NCBI GenBank assembly: GCA_937923325.1
Contig: CAKZUQ010000005.1
Location: 1-41,303, forward strand
Reading direction: 5' to 3'
DNA: 41,303 nucleotides
DNA from: an uncultured Bacteriovoracaceae bacterium
GTDB taxonomy: Bacteria > Bdellovibrionota > Bacteriovoracia > Bacteriovoracales > Bacteriovoracaceae
This document shows positions 16,254 through 24,603 of this stretch, in pieces. The notes below the pieces were generated by a model. That model saw only the letters and a list, made by a program, of their open reading frames with translations. It was not told where the DNA came from and made no database searches. Each line of letters opens with the position of its first letter. Position 1 is the stretch's first letter. Made by a program: the position numbers and the translations under genes.

Positions 16254-17837
16254 TTGAAAAGCGGAATAATAAACTTAAGAAAACAGATATTTAACACCTT
16301 AAAGGAAAAGGCCTACAGCTACGAGGGAAATCTATCTGGAGAGCTTATTGAATACAAAAGAAATCAATCTCTATTATCAAATAGAGATTACTTTCAAAGT
16401 AATATAAATGAGCTCTTAAACTCAGTAAGTGAAGCATCTGTCATTTATCTTGGTGATTTTCACACATTTGATCAAAATATTAGAAATGTACTTAGAATTG
16501 TAAAACAACTAATTCAAAATGATCAAGAATGTATTATTTCACTCGAAATGGTTGCAGCAAAATATCAAATTTATATTGATTCCTACTTAGATGGCCATAT
16601 TACAGATTTAGAATTTCTGGAATCTATAGAATACCATGACTCTTGGCGCTTCCCTTGGAGCCATTATAAAGAAATTTTTGAACTCGCAAAAAAGTCTAAG
16701 ATTAAAGTCATAGGACTGAATATTGAAGGAAAATTATCTCAAAGAGACAATTTTGCTGCAAAGTTAATAAAAGACACTCTTAAAAATAATAATATTTCAA
16801 AAGTACTTGTGGTTTATGGAGAACTACATATCTCAAATAATAAAATACCCAAACTTGTTAACTTTCAAAATGAATATAAACAAACTATCATTCATCAAAA
16901 TCTTGATGAAGTATATTGGAGACAAGTAGAAAATAACGAAGATATAGAATTTATAAAGTTTTCAGATGATGAATTCTGTATCAACTCTGCACCTCCATGG
17001 ATAAAGTATGAAAGTATGATCTATTGGTATGAAAACCTATGTGATGATCCTGACTTTGACATACACGAATATATAATTGAAAAGGGTAAGAAAATTTTTG
17101 GAGATGATACACAGGATAACTTTTCAATTCTTTGCAAGCAACTCATATTAGCTTGTAACCTTAATGTTTCAAATATAGATTATGAAAATTACAATCTATA
17201 CGACCACACAAGACTCGATTTCATTGAAAGTTCTCTTTTGGAATTAGATGATATTGAAGAAATTAAGTTTTATGGCTCTTATATAGCAAAAGGTTTTTCA
17301 TTTAAACTTCCAAACAAAAACTCTTATTATTGCTCAAGCTACTCAGTAAATAGACTTGCCTACTTAAGTGGAATACATATTTTCAATACCTATAAAGAAG
17401 AACAGTTAGACAATATCCCTTCAATATTTAGAGTCAAATCATCCACTCAAATAGTTGCTATTATTTATGAATATATGTTTGCTTATTTTTTTTCAAAAAT
17501 AATCAATCCACATCGTAAGTGCTCTTTGTACAGAGATTTTATTGTAAATCAGAGTCAATCTAAGGTTTTTAGTATTAATCGCTCAATATTAGACAGTACG
17601 AGACTTAAGGATATAGTTGATAACAACACAATTGAAGATCTTATTTTTTCATCTATTGATGTTGGCCACGTTTTAGGTGAATATCTTTATCAGCTTACAA
17701 CAAATCAAGCAGAACAAAGTGAGCAAATAAAACAACTATTACATAATCTTAAATTTGATGATTTCTCTTTTCAGGCAACGAAAAAGAAAATACTAGAAAA
17801 CTTTGATTACAAGCAACATTTAAAAAGATATTTTTAA
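16254..17837 (+). CDS. Cytoplasmic ChaN-like (DUF399) protein
   Basis: 527 aa, TTG start with GAGGA four bases upstream. Residues about 60-205 match the ChaN-like fold: VIYLGDFHTFDQN, IISLEMVAAKYQ, YIDSYLDGHITDLEFLESI, SWRFPWSHYKEIFELAK, KVIGLN, and VVYGELHISNNKIPKLV. Classical ChaN is a haem-binding outer-membrane lipoprotein, but this protein has no signal peptide or lipobox. The C-terminal 300 residues match nothing I recognise. It is joined to dtd with no gap (the dtd ATG follows its stop codon) and follows the methyltransferase-like gene by 49 bases, so the three form one operon. Confidence 0.75.
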   Translation: MKSGIINLRKQIFNTLKEKAYSYEGNLSGELIEYKRNQSLLSNRDYFQSNINELLNSVSEASVIYLGDFHTFDQNIRNVLRIVKQLIQNDQECIISLEMVAAKYQIYIDSYLDGHITDLEFLESIEYHDSWRFPWSHYKEIFELAKKSKIKVIGLNIEGKLSQRDNFAAKLIKDTLKNNNISKVLVVYGELHISNNKIPKLVNFQNEYKQTIIHQNLDEVYWRQVENNEDIEFIKFSDDEFCINSAPPWIKYESMIYWYENLCDDPDFDIHEYIIEKGKKIFGDDTQDNFSILCKQLILACNLNVSNIDYENYNLYDHTRLDFIESSLLELDDIEEIKFYGSYIAKGFSFKLPNKNSYYCSSYSVNRLAYLSGIHIFNTYKEEQLDNIPSIFRVKSSTQIVAIIYEYMFAYFFSKIINPHRKCSLYRDFIVNQSQSKVFSINRSILDSTRLKDIVDNNTIEDLIFSSIDVGHVLGEYLYQLTTNQAEQSEQIKQLLHNLKFDDFSFQATKKKILENFDYKQHLKRYF

Positions 17838-18278
17838 ATGAAAGTCCTTATTCAAAGAGTCTTAAATGCCTCCGTCAATATTAATAAAGAAAAATACTCT
17901 TCAATTGGAAAAGGTCTATTATTATATTTATGCTTTGAAAAAAATGATAATCAAGAGATAAGTAAGAATGCTATAAATAAGATAATTTCCCTTCGAATTT
18001 TTGAAGATGACATGGGCAAAATGAATCTAAATATCAATCAAAAAAAACTAGATATTCTTATAGTTAGTCAATTTACTCTTAGTTGGATGGGAAAAAAAGG
18101 TAACAGGCCAAGCTTTGAAGGCTCGATGGAACCATCAAAAGCACAAATTATGTTTGAAGATATTTGTAAGTCTTTTGAAAAAAAGGTTCTAGGTCAAGTC
18201 AATAAAGGCCAATTTGGCGCTGATATGAAAGTTGAATCTACAAATGATGGTCCGGTAACTTTTTTTTTAAGCTTCTGA
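17838..18278 (+). CDS. dtd: D-aminoacyl-tRNA deacylase
   Basis: 146 aa, the family length. The homodimer hydrolyses D-aminoacyl- and glycyl-mischarged tRNAs. The motifs IVSQFTL (near 70-76) and NDGPVTFF (C-terminal; the GP dipeptide completes the chiral proofreading site of the partner subunit) are both present, as is GQFGADMKVES. The start codon directly follows the stop of the ChaN-like gene. The 3' end overlaps the convergent membrane-protein gene by 12 bases. Confidence 0.95.
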   Translation: MKVLIQRVLNASVNINKEKYSSIGKGLLLYLCFEKNDNQEISKNAINKIISLRIFEDDMGKMNLNINQKKLDILIVSQFTLSWMGKKGNRPSFEGSMEPSKAQIMFEDICKSFEKKVLGQVNKGQFGADMKVESTNDGPVTFFLSF

Positions 18279-19550
18279 ACTCATTTGCCTTAAAATATCT
18301 TTCTTGGAGCCTTTCATTATTTTTGTAGTTGTCGTTTTTCTAATTGAAGGAACACTAAATATAAATTCAAATTCAGACTGAGTTATATTCTTAGTCGTGT
18401 CGATATTATTTCTCACGGCAAAAGATCCTTCTAAATTTTCAGTAAGTTCTTTCAATAGTCTTAAATCTAAATTAACAGTTGAATTTATTTGTTTAGAATT
18501 ATTTAAATAATCCAATTCATCAGAGTTAAAACAGTGCTTATTAAGCTTAATTTTGAAGATCGCAGTTCCTCCTAAAAGAGAAGTATTCAACTTAACTCGC
18601 TCTTCTTTAGAAAAATCACATGCATAATTTAAAGCATGAAATACTATTTGATCAACTAGCTCTTCAGAACCCTTTACATTAAAGTTTTTCACATTCTTCA
18701 TATCTATATGGATCGCATATGATGAAATCTTAGAGTTTAACGCCTCTAAGTGTTTAGAAATAGAGTCAGATAAATTAGTTGATTTAACTTTAGGAATAGG
18801 TGTAACCACAGGGATATCATCTAAAGTAGATAACTCTTTATTTATTTGATTATAAAGTAGATCTATATTTTTTGTTTTTAATTTATAAAATAAATCTTTA
18901 ATTAGTCTTTCAGCCTTATCTTTTTCAATATTAGTAGAAAGTAAATCTTTAGCGTTAACATCTAATTTTCGAATAAATAAATCTCTTTTTCGTTGAATAA
19001 AAGAAAAAGTAATAAAGCTTAAAAGAAAAGCCCCAAACGAAATAGCTGCAACAAATAAAAGTTGCGTATTTTTTTTATTAATTCTATCAACTGATTTTGT
19101 TAGCTCTATGCTAAAATTAGATCTCAAGTCATCAAGAGTAAAATACTTTTGAACAATATTAGAAGATTCCAAATTGACATCAGAGGATGAAATTAACGTT
19201 TTTAACTTTAGTGCTTTTTGAGAGAACCAATAATAATCCGATCCAAATTGATTTAAAAGTTGTGCAGATTTTTTAGACACGTCATCACTGATATTACCTA
19301 AAACAGTATTAGCGTCAGAGATACATTCAGATGTTGTTGTTAAAAATGCTTGAGATAGATAACTCGATTTTATATTCTTTGTCATCAAAGCAGTAAATGA
19401 CTGAGATACCCTTTCAAAACAAGTTCCAAGTCCTGATTTTAAAGACACTGCTGACTTTACTTTATCTACATTCATTTGTTGATAACCAATAGATACAGCT
19501 ATTGATGACAAGCATAGCATTCCAATTACAGTTAGTTTTTTTACATTCAT
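18267..19550 (-). CDS. Membrane protein with degenerate histidine-kinase ATPase domain
   Basis: 427 aa. A first membrane segment (about 5-22) and a second (about 163-185, LLFVAAISFGAFLLSFITFSF) bracket a helical extracytoplasmic region of about 140 residues, a chemoreceptor/kinase-like sensor layout. The cytoplasmic part has a faint GHKL ATPase pattern. VDQIVFHALNYACDFS sits at the N-box, and LDLRLLKELTENLEGSFAVRNN at the lid/G2 end, followed by FEFIFSVP. No H-box phospho-acceptor His or DxGxG motif is seen, so it is probably not an active kinase. AGGGA precedes the ATG by seven bases. No response regulator is adjacent. Confidence 0.55.
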   Translation of the reverse strand: MNVKKLTVIGMLCLSSIAVSIGYQQMNVDKVKSAVSLKSGLGTCFERVSQSFTALMTKNIKSSYLSQAFLTTTSECISDANTVLGNISDDVSKKSAQLLNQFGSDYYWFSQKALKLKTLISSSDVNLESSNIVQKYFTLDDLRSNFSIELTKSVDRINKKNTQLLFVAAISFGAFLLSFITFSFIQRKRDLFIRKLDVNAKDLLSTNIEKDKAERLIKDLFYKLKTKNIDLLYNQINKELSTLDDIPVVTPIPKVKSTNLSDSISKHLEALNSKISSYAIHIDMKNVKNFNVKGSEELVDQIVFHALNYACDFSKEERVKLNTSLLGGTAIFKIKLNKHCFNSDELDYLNNSKQINSTVNLDLRLLKELTENLEGSFAVRNNIDTTKNITQSEFEFIFSVPSIRKTTTTKIMKGSKKDILRQMSSEA

Positions 19551-19731
19551 TGTAAATCCCTAGATATTATTTTATAACGGTTTATCCCCAATTAATTCTC
19601 TCAGTTAATAGAGTTAAAAGTCAACAATACTTAAATATTGCCTATATATTTACAAGCACTTAGCAACTTAACCACGCAAATACTACACGGCGCACAACAA
19701 ACTAATGACTTGTACGATCTAATTAGTTAAA

Positions 19732-20487
19732 ATGATTATGATGAAGGCGAATAATCGACATTTTCTTATATTATCAATTCTATTTAGTTTTATGATGAAT
19801 ACGGCTTTTGTTTTGTATACATTTAATGGTGAAGAAGATTTTGAAGATCAACTATCCTCTTCAGCTATTAAGCTTATAAACATCCGAGAGCTTGGAAGGA
19901 AGAATGCTAAAGATAAAAATGACACTGTAAAGCTTAAAGATTTAGCATTGCAAACAAATACAGATTTACTTACAAAAAGACAATTTAACCAGAAAAAGAC
20001 ATTTTCAAAAAGTAATTTGACCCGGGCAAAGGCAATTGAAAATATTAAAATGAATCGTCAAAATACTGTTTTTGAGTCTCACCAAAAAAATGACTTCGTA
20101 TTAAACACAGCAAGTCAGATTGAATTTAAAAAAGGTTCTTCTGTAGATGAATTAAACACTCATGAATTAGTGTATCATGCCTTTCGAATGAGAACTGCAA
20201 AGCAATATAAAAATGCTGTGATAAAAAATATTAATAAATTAAAAAAGAATAACCCAACTCTCTTTTCTAGACTCAAGAACTCTATTCATAAAATGAGAGG
20301 TCGAATTAGTTATGATATAAATGGAAATGTCGTTTCAATAAAAACTTTGAAATGGAGTGATTCCCAAGAAATACAAGATTTTTTTGTTAACGCTCTTAAA
20401 GATATTAGAGCTATTCCAAATCCCCCTAAGGGAATATTAACAGAAGATGGATTCAGAGCAATTTACGACCTTCAGCTAACTCTTTAA
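19732..20487 (+). CDS. TonB-like inner-membrane-anchored protein
   Basis: 251 aa. It has one N-terminal membrane anchor (RHFLILSILFSFMMNTAFVLY) and a long hydrophilic linker. The C-terminal domain pattern MRGRISYDINGNVVSIKTLKWSDSQ...FFVNALKDIRAIPNPPKG...FRAIYDLQLTL is that of a TonB/TolA C-terminal domain (periplasmic, beta-alpha-beta). ExbB/ExbD are not nearby. Three ATG codons lie within the first four codons and none has a clear Shine-Dalgarno, so the exact start is uncertain. It converges with the 66-aa gene and overlaps it by four bases. Confidence 0.6.
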   Translation: MIMMKANNRHFLILSILFSFMMNTAFVLYTFNGEEDFEDQLSSSAIKLINIRELGRKNAKDKNDTVKLKDLALQTNTDLLTKRQFNQKKTFSKSNLTRAKAIENIKMNRQNTVFESHQKNDFVLNTASQIEFKKGSSVDELNTHELVYHAFRMRTAKQYKNAVIKNINKLKKNNPTLFSRLKNSIHKMRGRISYDINGNVVSIKTLKWSDSQEIQDFFVNALKDIRAIPNPPKGILTEDGFRAIYDLQLTL

Positions 20488-20684
20488 AATTCAAATATTG
20501 TAATGTCTAGGAAGTTTTTGATCTTACTTAAGAAAGATTTTTCTTCTTGAATTAATGCTTTATTTATATCTTCTAACTGAGAAATTAAAATTTCTTTTCT
20601 TTCAAAAGATAAATTTTTAGCAGGTATTAAATCTTTTAAAAAACGAATCTCCTCTCTTCTTTTGAATTCTCTATCTAGGATCAC
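20484..20684 (-). CDS. 66-aa partner of the sigma-like gene
   Basis: GTG start, with the exceptionally strong GGAGGAGG five bases upstream, embedded in the 3' end of the sigma-like gene that it overlaps by 14 bases. The product is charged and helical (FKRREEIRFLKDLIPAKNLSFERKEILISQLEDINKA). The layout KDLIPAKNLSFERKEILISQL recalls the first helices of anti-sigma domains (low-complexity, 'r..i..hl' register), but there is no zinc motif and no membrane segment. A tight, coupled sigma/anti-sigma-like pair is the best guess; no family is recognised. Confidence 0.65.
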   Translation of the reverse strand: MILDREFKRREEIRFLKDLIPAKNLSFERKEILISQLEDINKALIQEEKSFLSKIKNFLDITIFEF

Positions 20685-21147
20685 TTAAACCTCCTCCAAT
20701 CTGTAATAATTCAGTTTTTGCAGTAAACATAAGTTGGACAACTTCATGTCTATTTAAGTTTAATGTCTTTGAAATTCGGCTTTCATTAAAAGCTAAAACA
20801 GTATTTAAATGGATCACGAATCTTGACTCAAGACTCAAAGAATAAAATGAATTAAACTCATCAAAACTATTCTTTCGAGTATAGAAATAGCTTTGAGCTC
20901 TTTTCTTTCCAAGATCATACATTTCTTGAATTATTCTCTCCAAACAAAAATCTGTAAAGCTTCCTCGATCAAAAGAGCCATTAATTTCTTCATCTAAGAT
21001 TAATTCTTTATCCTTTACGACAAATCGAGTATATGAATCCACAATTAGCTGTTCGGCTTCTAAATCGCTCGGGACAACTGCATATGCTAATGAATATAGC
21101 TTATTCATTAAGGTTGAGGTAATTGTTTCTAAAGTCTTATTATCCAT
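20671..21147 (-). CDS. ECF-sigma-factor-like protein
   Basis: 158 aa. The N-terminal third (LMNKLYSLAYAVVPSDLEAEQLIVDSYTRF) has the register of ECF sigma region 2. The C-terminal third (FYSLSLESRFVIHLNTVLAFNESRISKTLNLNRHEVVQLMFTAKTELL) resembles the region 4 helix-turn-helix, with 'ES.I...L......V' spacing. The region 2 core that melts and contacts -10 DNA is very short or divergent, so it may not be a functional initiation factor. It overlaps a 66-aa gene by 14 bases. Upstream of its ATG no good Shine-Dalgarno is visible. Confidence 0.55.
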   Translation of the reverse strand: MDNKTLETITSTLMNKLYSLAYAVVPSDLEAEQLIVDSYTRFVVKDKELILDEEINGSFDRGSFTDFCLERIIQEMYDLGKKRAQSYFYTRKNSFDEFNSFYSLSLESRFVIHLNTVLAFNESRISKTLNLNRHEVVQLMFTAKTELLQIGGGLSDPR

Positions 21148-21289
21148 AAAACAATCTTATAATTAAAAAAAGTAATGATCAAAGCCTCTTTTGTTTTCTA
21201 AACATCTGTTTTTACGAGCATATTCCAAATAACTTAAGTTTAATGGAAAACAATCGATAAGTAACTGAGCCATAAAAATAGGAAATTTT

Positions 21290-22090
21290 ATGAAAAAGAC
21301 ACTATTATTTACTTTTATCTTATCTTTAATTCTAACCTCTTGCTTAGATCAAGAAACCGTAGCAACAACAGGTGAAGATGTAACAATTGTTACAACAGAT
21401 AATACAACAACTAATAATAATAATACAACAACAGACAATACAACAACAGGTACAACAACACTTGGCACAGGGACTACATGTACAGGAAACTCAACATCTG
21501 ACGGTCAAGGTAATGGAACACCTTTACATCAATATGAGATAGTTATGGCAGGAGGACAATCTTGGGTTCCAGGTATTCAAAGTACTACTGACTTATATGG
21601 AGACTTCCCTTCTATTTTAGAGTCAGGTTTAATTTTTCCTTCCGACAACTTATTAAGAGTAAGATTTAAAGTAAAACCACAACCCTTTGTTCCAAAAGGA
21701 CAAATTTATTGTAAAGGTAGAGCTACAGGACAAGCTGGAGATCATTTCAAGTACACAAAACTAAAATTTGCAATGCATTTAAGAGATGTAATTTGTAATG
21801 ATTTTAATAATAATGGAGTATGCGTAAGTGCACAACTTGGCCCTAGATATAAAACTCAGTTCATAGATGCAATTGATCAAAATACATGTTCGCCTATAAT
21901 TGATATTGGACACATAAGAAATCAAGGTCCAAATACGATAGCGACAACTGTTGAAATTGACAGTGTTAGATCTGATAGTACATGTCAGTCAAATGGATTC
22001 GGTTGTCCGTCAGAAATAAAAGTTAGAGATGCAAGTTGTTGGCAAATGACAATGCAAGTAGTAACAGATTTCACTCAAGATTTTAAATAA
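21290..22090 (+). CDS. Lipoprotein with Thr/Asn-rich linker
   Basis: 266 aa with a clear lipobox (LLFTFILSLILTSC, Cys18). Residues about 36-68 form a low-complexity linker of Thr, Asn and Gly encoded by ACA/AAT triplet repeats. It would act as a flexible tether between the lipid anchor and a globular domain of about 180 residues with eight Cys (likely disulfides), starting near HQYEIVMAGGQSW. The globular domain is not recognised. The plus-strand gene is followed by a hairpin shared with the convergent gene. Confidence 0.8.
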   Translation: MKKTLLFTFILSLILTSCLDQETVATTGEDVTIVTTDNTTTNNNNTTTDNTTTGTTTLGTGTTCTGNSTSDGQGNGTPLHQYEIVMAGGQSWVPGIQSTTDLYGDFPSILESGLIFPSDNLLRVRFKVKPQPFVPKGQIYCKGRATGQAGDHFKYTKLKFAMHLRDVICNDFNNNGVCVSAQLGPRYKTQFIDAIDQNTCSPIIDIGHIRNQGPNTIATTVEIDSVRSDSTCQSNGFGCPSEIKVRDASCWQMTMQVVTDFTQDFK

Positions 22091-22098
22091 TATTTTAA

Positions 22099-22128
22099 AT
22101 CGTTGAGACTTTAAATATTCTCAACGAT
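22099..22128. terminator. Hairpin between convergent genes, probable terminator
   Basis: A perfect 10-bp stem ATCGTTGAGA / TCTCAACGAT with a 10-nt AT-rich loop lies in the 49-base gap between two converging genes. A short T-run follows eight bases later on the plus strand. Confidence 0.6.
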
Positions 22129-22139
22129 ACCTTAGCTTT

Positions 22140-22607
22140 TTATTTAATAAACTTATCAGGAATTGAAGACTTTTGTCTTTTCCAATAACTAGTTCTTCCA
22201 AATAATGAAATCCCAACATACCCTCTAAGTTTAATCTCGTCCTTACCTTTAAGCTTCATATAAGACTTGTAAGTCTTTCCTGACTTTGGATCATATATTT
22301 TACCGCCAGAAAACTCTCCATCATCATACTTAAAATCTGAAAGCATTTGAAGGCCCTTTATTTTTCTTGTTTTAAGTCTATCATCAGGGTTCTCTTTATC
22401 TAATGCAGGATTCTGCTCTTTGGTATGCTCGATTAACAGCCAAGTAATTTTACCATTATAAACATCTTTATCTTTGGTAATCTCGATAACAGCTCTTCCA
22501 GACTCAGACAACCAAAAGCCTAAGATATCACTTTCATTTAAATCTTTAGCACTTAGTCCTGATAATGTAATCAGTGATAATGTCAGCAAAGTTTTTATTG
22601 TGTGCAT
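22140..22607 (-). CDS. DUF2147 family secreted protein
   Basis: 155 aa with an N-terminal signal peptide (MHTIKTLLTLSLITLSGLSA). The mature part follows the DUF2147 pattern: ILGFWLSESGRAVIEI, YNGKITWLL, a long insertion, GGKIYDPKSGKTYKSYMKLKG, LRGYVGISLFGRTSYWKR. The family is periplasmic, lipocalin-like, of unknown ligand. GGAGGT lies five bases before the ATG, which fixes a start 62 bases inside the end of gshB; the signal peptide is encoded in the overlap. Confidence 0.9.
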   Translation of the reverse strand: MHTIKTLLTLSLITLSGLSAKDLNESDILGFWLSESGRAVIEITKDKDVYNGKITWLLIEHTKEQNPALDKENPDDRLKTRKIKGLQMLSDFKYDDGEFSGGKIYDPKSGKTYKSYMKLKGKDEIKLRGYVGISLFGRTSYWKRQKSSIPDKFIK

Positions 22608-23511
22608 ATGATACCTCCACTAGTAAACCTGGGCACGTTACGTTAATTTCTGTTATACAATCTCCAAGTAAATCAAAAGCTATGAAACGAACTCCGTCTT
22701 CTAAAAGCTTCTTTGAAACATATTTGCATTCTTTCTTTAGATGTTCCGGTAATTCGACTTTTTCAAACATTGCTCCTTGAGCAATGTTTGTTAAGTACTC
22801 TCCAGGCTTTGGTTTTTTAATAATTGAGCCAAGTTCATCTCCATCAAAGTAAATACTTCTGTATTCACCTTCTAAAACTTCTTTTAAGAATGGCTGAGCA
22901 ATAATAGCTCCACCAAACTCACTAACTTTTGAGTTGAACTCTTTATCAAGGTTATCCTTAAGAGATACTTTTTGCACTCCAATACCAGAGTATAGATCAA
23001 GTGGTTTAAGTATAAAATCTTCAACACCTTTAGACTTTTGGGAATCTACAAATTTATGAAATTGACTTAACGATGCTCCGACATAACTTTCAACATGGTT
23101 CTTTAAGGCAAAAGCTGAAAGCTTTTCGTTGTACTTCATGATACCTAAAGGATTATTTAAAATCTTAGCTCCAGTTGAAGTCCCTAAGTAATCTAACATC
23201 CAAAGATATCTTTGGTAACGCTGGTCATAAGGCGGATCGATTCTCATATGTAGAACAATATCTTTATCAATATTCTGGTTGAAAGTTCCATCTAGTTTAA
23301 AATCATCGATATAGTATCCATCATCTTGAAACTGCCCACAAAAATCGTAAACTTTAAGACTAGAATCTAAAGAGTTTGAAACATAAAAGTCTTCTTCAAA
23401 TAGCAAGTAAGCTTTTTGTCCTTTATTTTTTAAAGAAAGTGCCATCATAAGACTAGAGTCTTTTTTAACATTTAACTTAGAAATAGGATCAATAAAAAAT
23501 ATATGTATCAT
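22546..23511 (-). CDS. gshB: Glutathione synthetase
   Basis: 321 aa, an ATP-grasp ligase that joins glycine to gamma-glutamylcysteine. Conserved segments are IHIFFIDPISKLNVKKDSSLMMA at the start, VLHMRIDPPYDQRY, ILNNPLGIMKYNEKL, and the C-terminal FIAFDLLGDCITEINVTCPG (Mg and substrate binding). gshA is not in the window. Its 3' end overlaps DUF2147 by 62 bases. Confidence 0.93.
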   Translation of the reverse strand: MIHIFFIDPISKLNVKKDSSLMMALSLKNKGQKAYLLFEEDFYVSNSLDSSLKVYDFCGQFQDDGYYIDDFKLDGTFNQNIDKDIVLHMRIDPPYDQRYQRYLWMLDYLGTSTGAKILNNPLGIMKYNEKLSAFALKNHVESYVGASLSQFHKFVDSQKSKGVEDFILKPLDLYSGIGVQKVSLKDNLDKEFNSKVSEFGGAIIAQPFLKEVLEGEYRSIYFDGDELGSIIKKPKPGEYLTNIAQGAMFEKVELPEHLKKECKYVSKKLLEDGVRFIAFDLLGDCITEINVTCPGLLVEVSYAHNKNFADIITDYIIRTKC

Positions 23512-23562
23512 TTGATTACCTCTTTTTAAGTTATGATATACAAAAATACTATAAATTAATAC

Positions 23563-24603
23563 TTACATGGTCAAAAATTTAATAAAGTCTTTCCTTTTAG
23601 ACTTTTCAAACTCTTCTTTTTTAACTTCTAAAAAATTAAGAAGACTAACGAGATCAAGATTATGCTTTTCTCGAATCTGAGAAATTATACTTTTTTTAGA
23701 GTTATAAGTTAAAAAAGCTGTAAAACTAGCGTTATTCCATTTTCTTTTTAAAGGCCAACAATTTTTTAACATAAACTCAGAGCATTTCTTTTCAACTTTA
23801 ATTAAGAAGTTTTCTTTTAAAAATTTCTCTAAAACTTTATCAGCTTCCCTTTTGTTTTTCGGTCTATTAGAGTCAAGTTTTTGCTTATAATCTACCACTA
23901 AGCGATTGATAAGTTTTGCAAGTTCTTTGTACTTTTTTTTCAAAATCATTTTTTCTTTTTCTTCATTTTTAGATAATTCAAAATATTCTTTAGTTAATTC
24001 AAAAGCAATGTAATCTGCTAAAGATTCATTAAATGATACATTATTCTCTAAAAAGAAAATTGTATGAGTTAGTTCATGAAATATTAAATCTGCTAAATCA
24101 AAATCATTAAATTTGAAAAATGTGGAGAGAATATTGTCTTTAAAAAATAATTTATTTAAAGTTGAGTATGCTAAAACTGGTCTAAGATAAGTATAAAATT
24201 TTCGACTTTCAAGACGTTCTTGATATTTTTTTGCATCTTTAAGTGAATAAAACCCTAAATATGGAAACTCTCCAACAATCGGAAAATTAGTTCTCAATGC
24301 TTTTACTTCAAAAAATTTAGATGCAATTACTAAATAACTTACAGCATTTCTGTCTAAGAAAGTTGTTTCAGTGTAAATAGCGTTAGGTTTTTTATTAAAG
24401 TATTTATAGAAAAATTCTTTATACTTGATAATTTTTTTTATTTTTTCTTTATGCTTTTCATCAATATTTTTATCTTTAAGAACTTTGTTATTATCGATTC
24501 CAGACAACTCGATAGAAACTTGGCCATACCCTTGCTTAGCAACATATGAAATCTTTGAACAAGAAATTAAGATAATAAAAGTAAATATTTTTAAAATACC
24601 CAA
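23563..24603 (-). CDS. Lipoprotein, putative zinc aminopeptidase (PF10023-like)
   Basis: 346 aa with a lipobox (ILKIFTFIILISC, Cys15). The zinc-peptidase core is LIFHELTHTIFF (HExxH near 177) with FNESLADYIAFEL about 16 residues later (the likely third ligand Glu in NESLAD). This is the layout of the COG4324 'predicted aminopeptidase' family. The long Lys-rich helical tail after about 215 is also typical. The 5' end overlaps the end of the outer-membrane-protein gene by 13 bases. Confidence 0.85.
   Translation of the reverse strand: MGILKIFTFIILISCSKISYVAKQGYGQVSIELSGIDNNKVLKDKNIDEKHKEKIKKIIKYKEFFYKYFNKKPNAIYTETTFLDRNAVSYLVIASKFFEVKALRTNFPIVGEFPYLGFYSLKDAKKYQERLESRKFYTYLRPVLAYSTLNKLFFKDNILSTFFKFNDFDLADLIFHELTHTIFFLENNVSFNESLADYIAFELTKEYFELSKNEEKEKMILKKKYKELAKLINRLVVDYKQKLDSNRPKNKREADKVLEKFLKENFLIKVEKKCSEFMLKNCWPLKRKWNNASFTAFLTYNSKKSIISQIREKHNLDLVSLLNFLEVKKEEFEKSKRKDFIKFLTM

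Noticed and set aside
19625..19640. CAATA-N6-TATTG inverted repeat upstream of the TonB-like gene
   Set aside because: Short AT-only dyad in an AT-rich gap, expected by chance.
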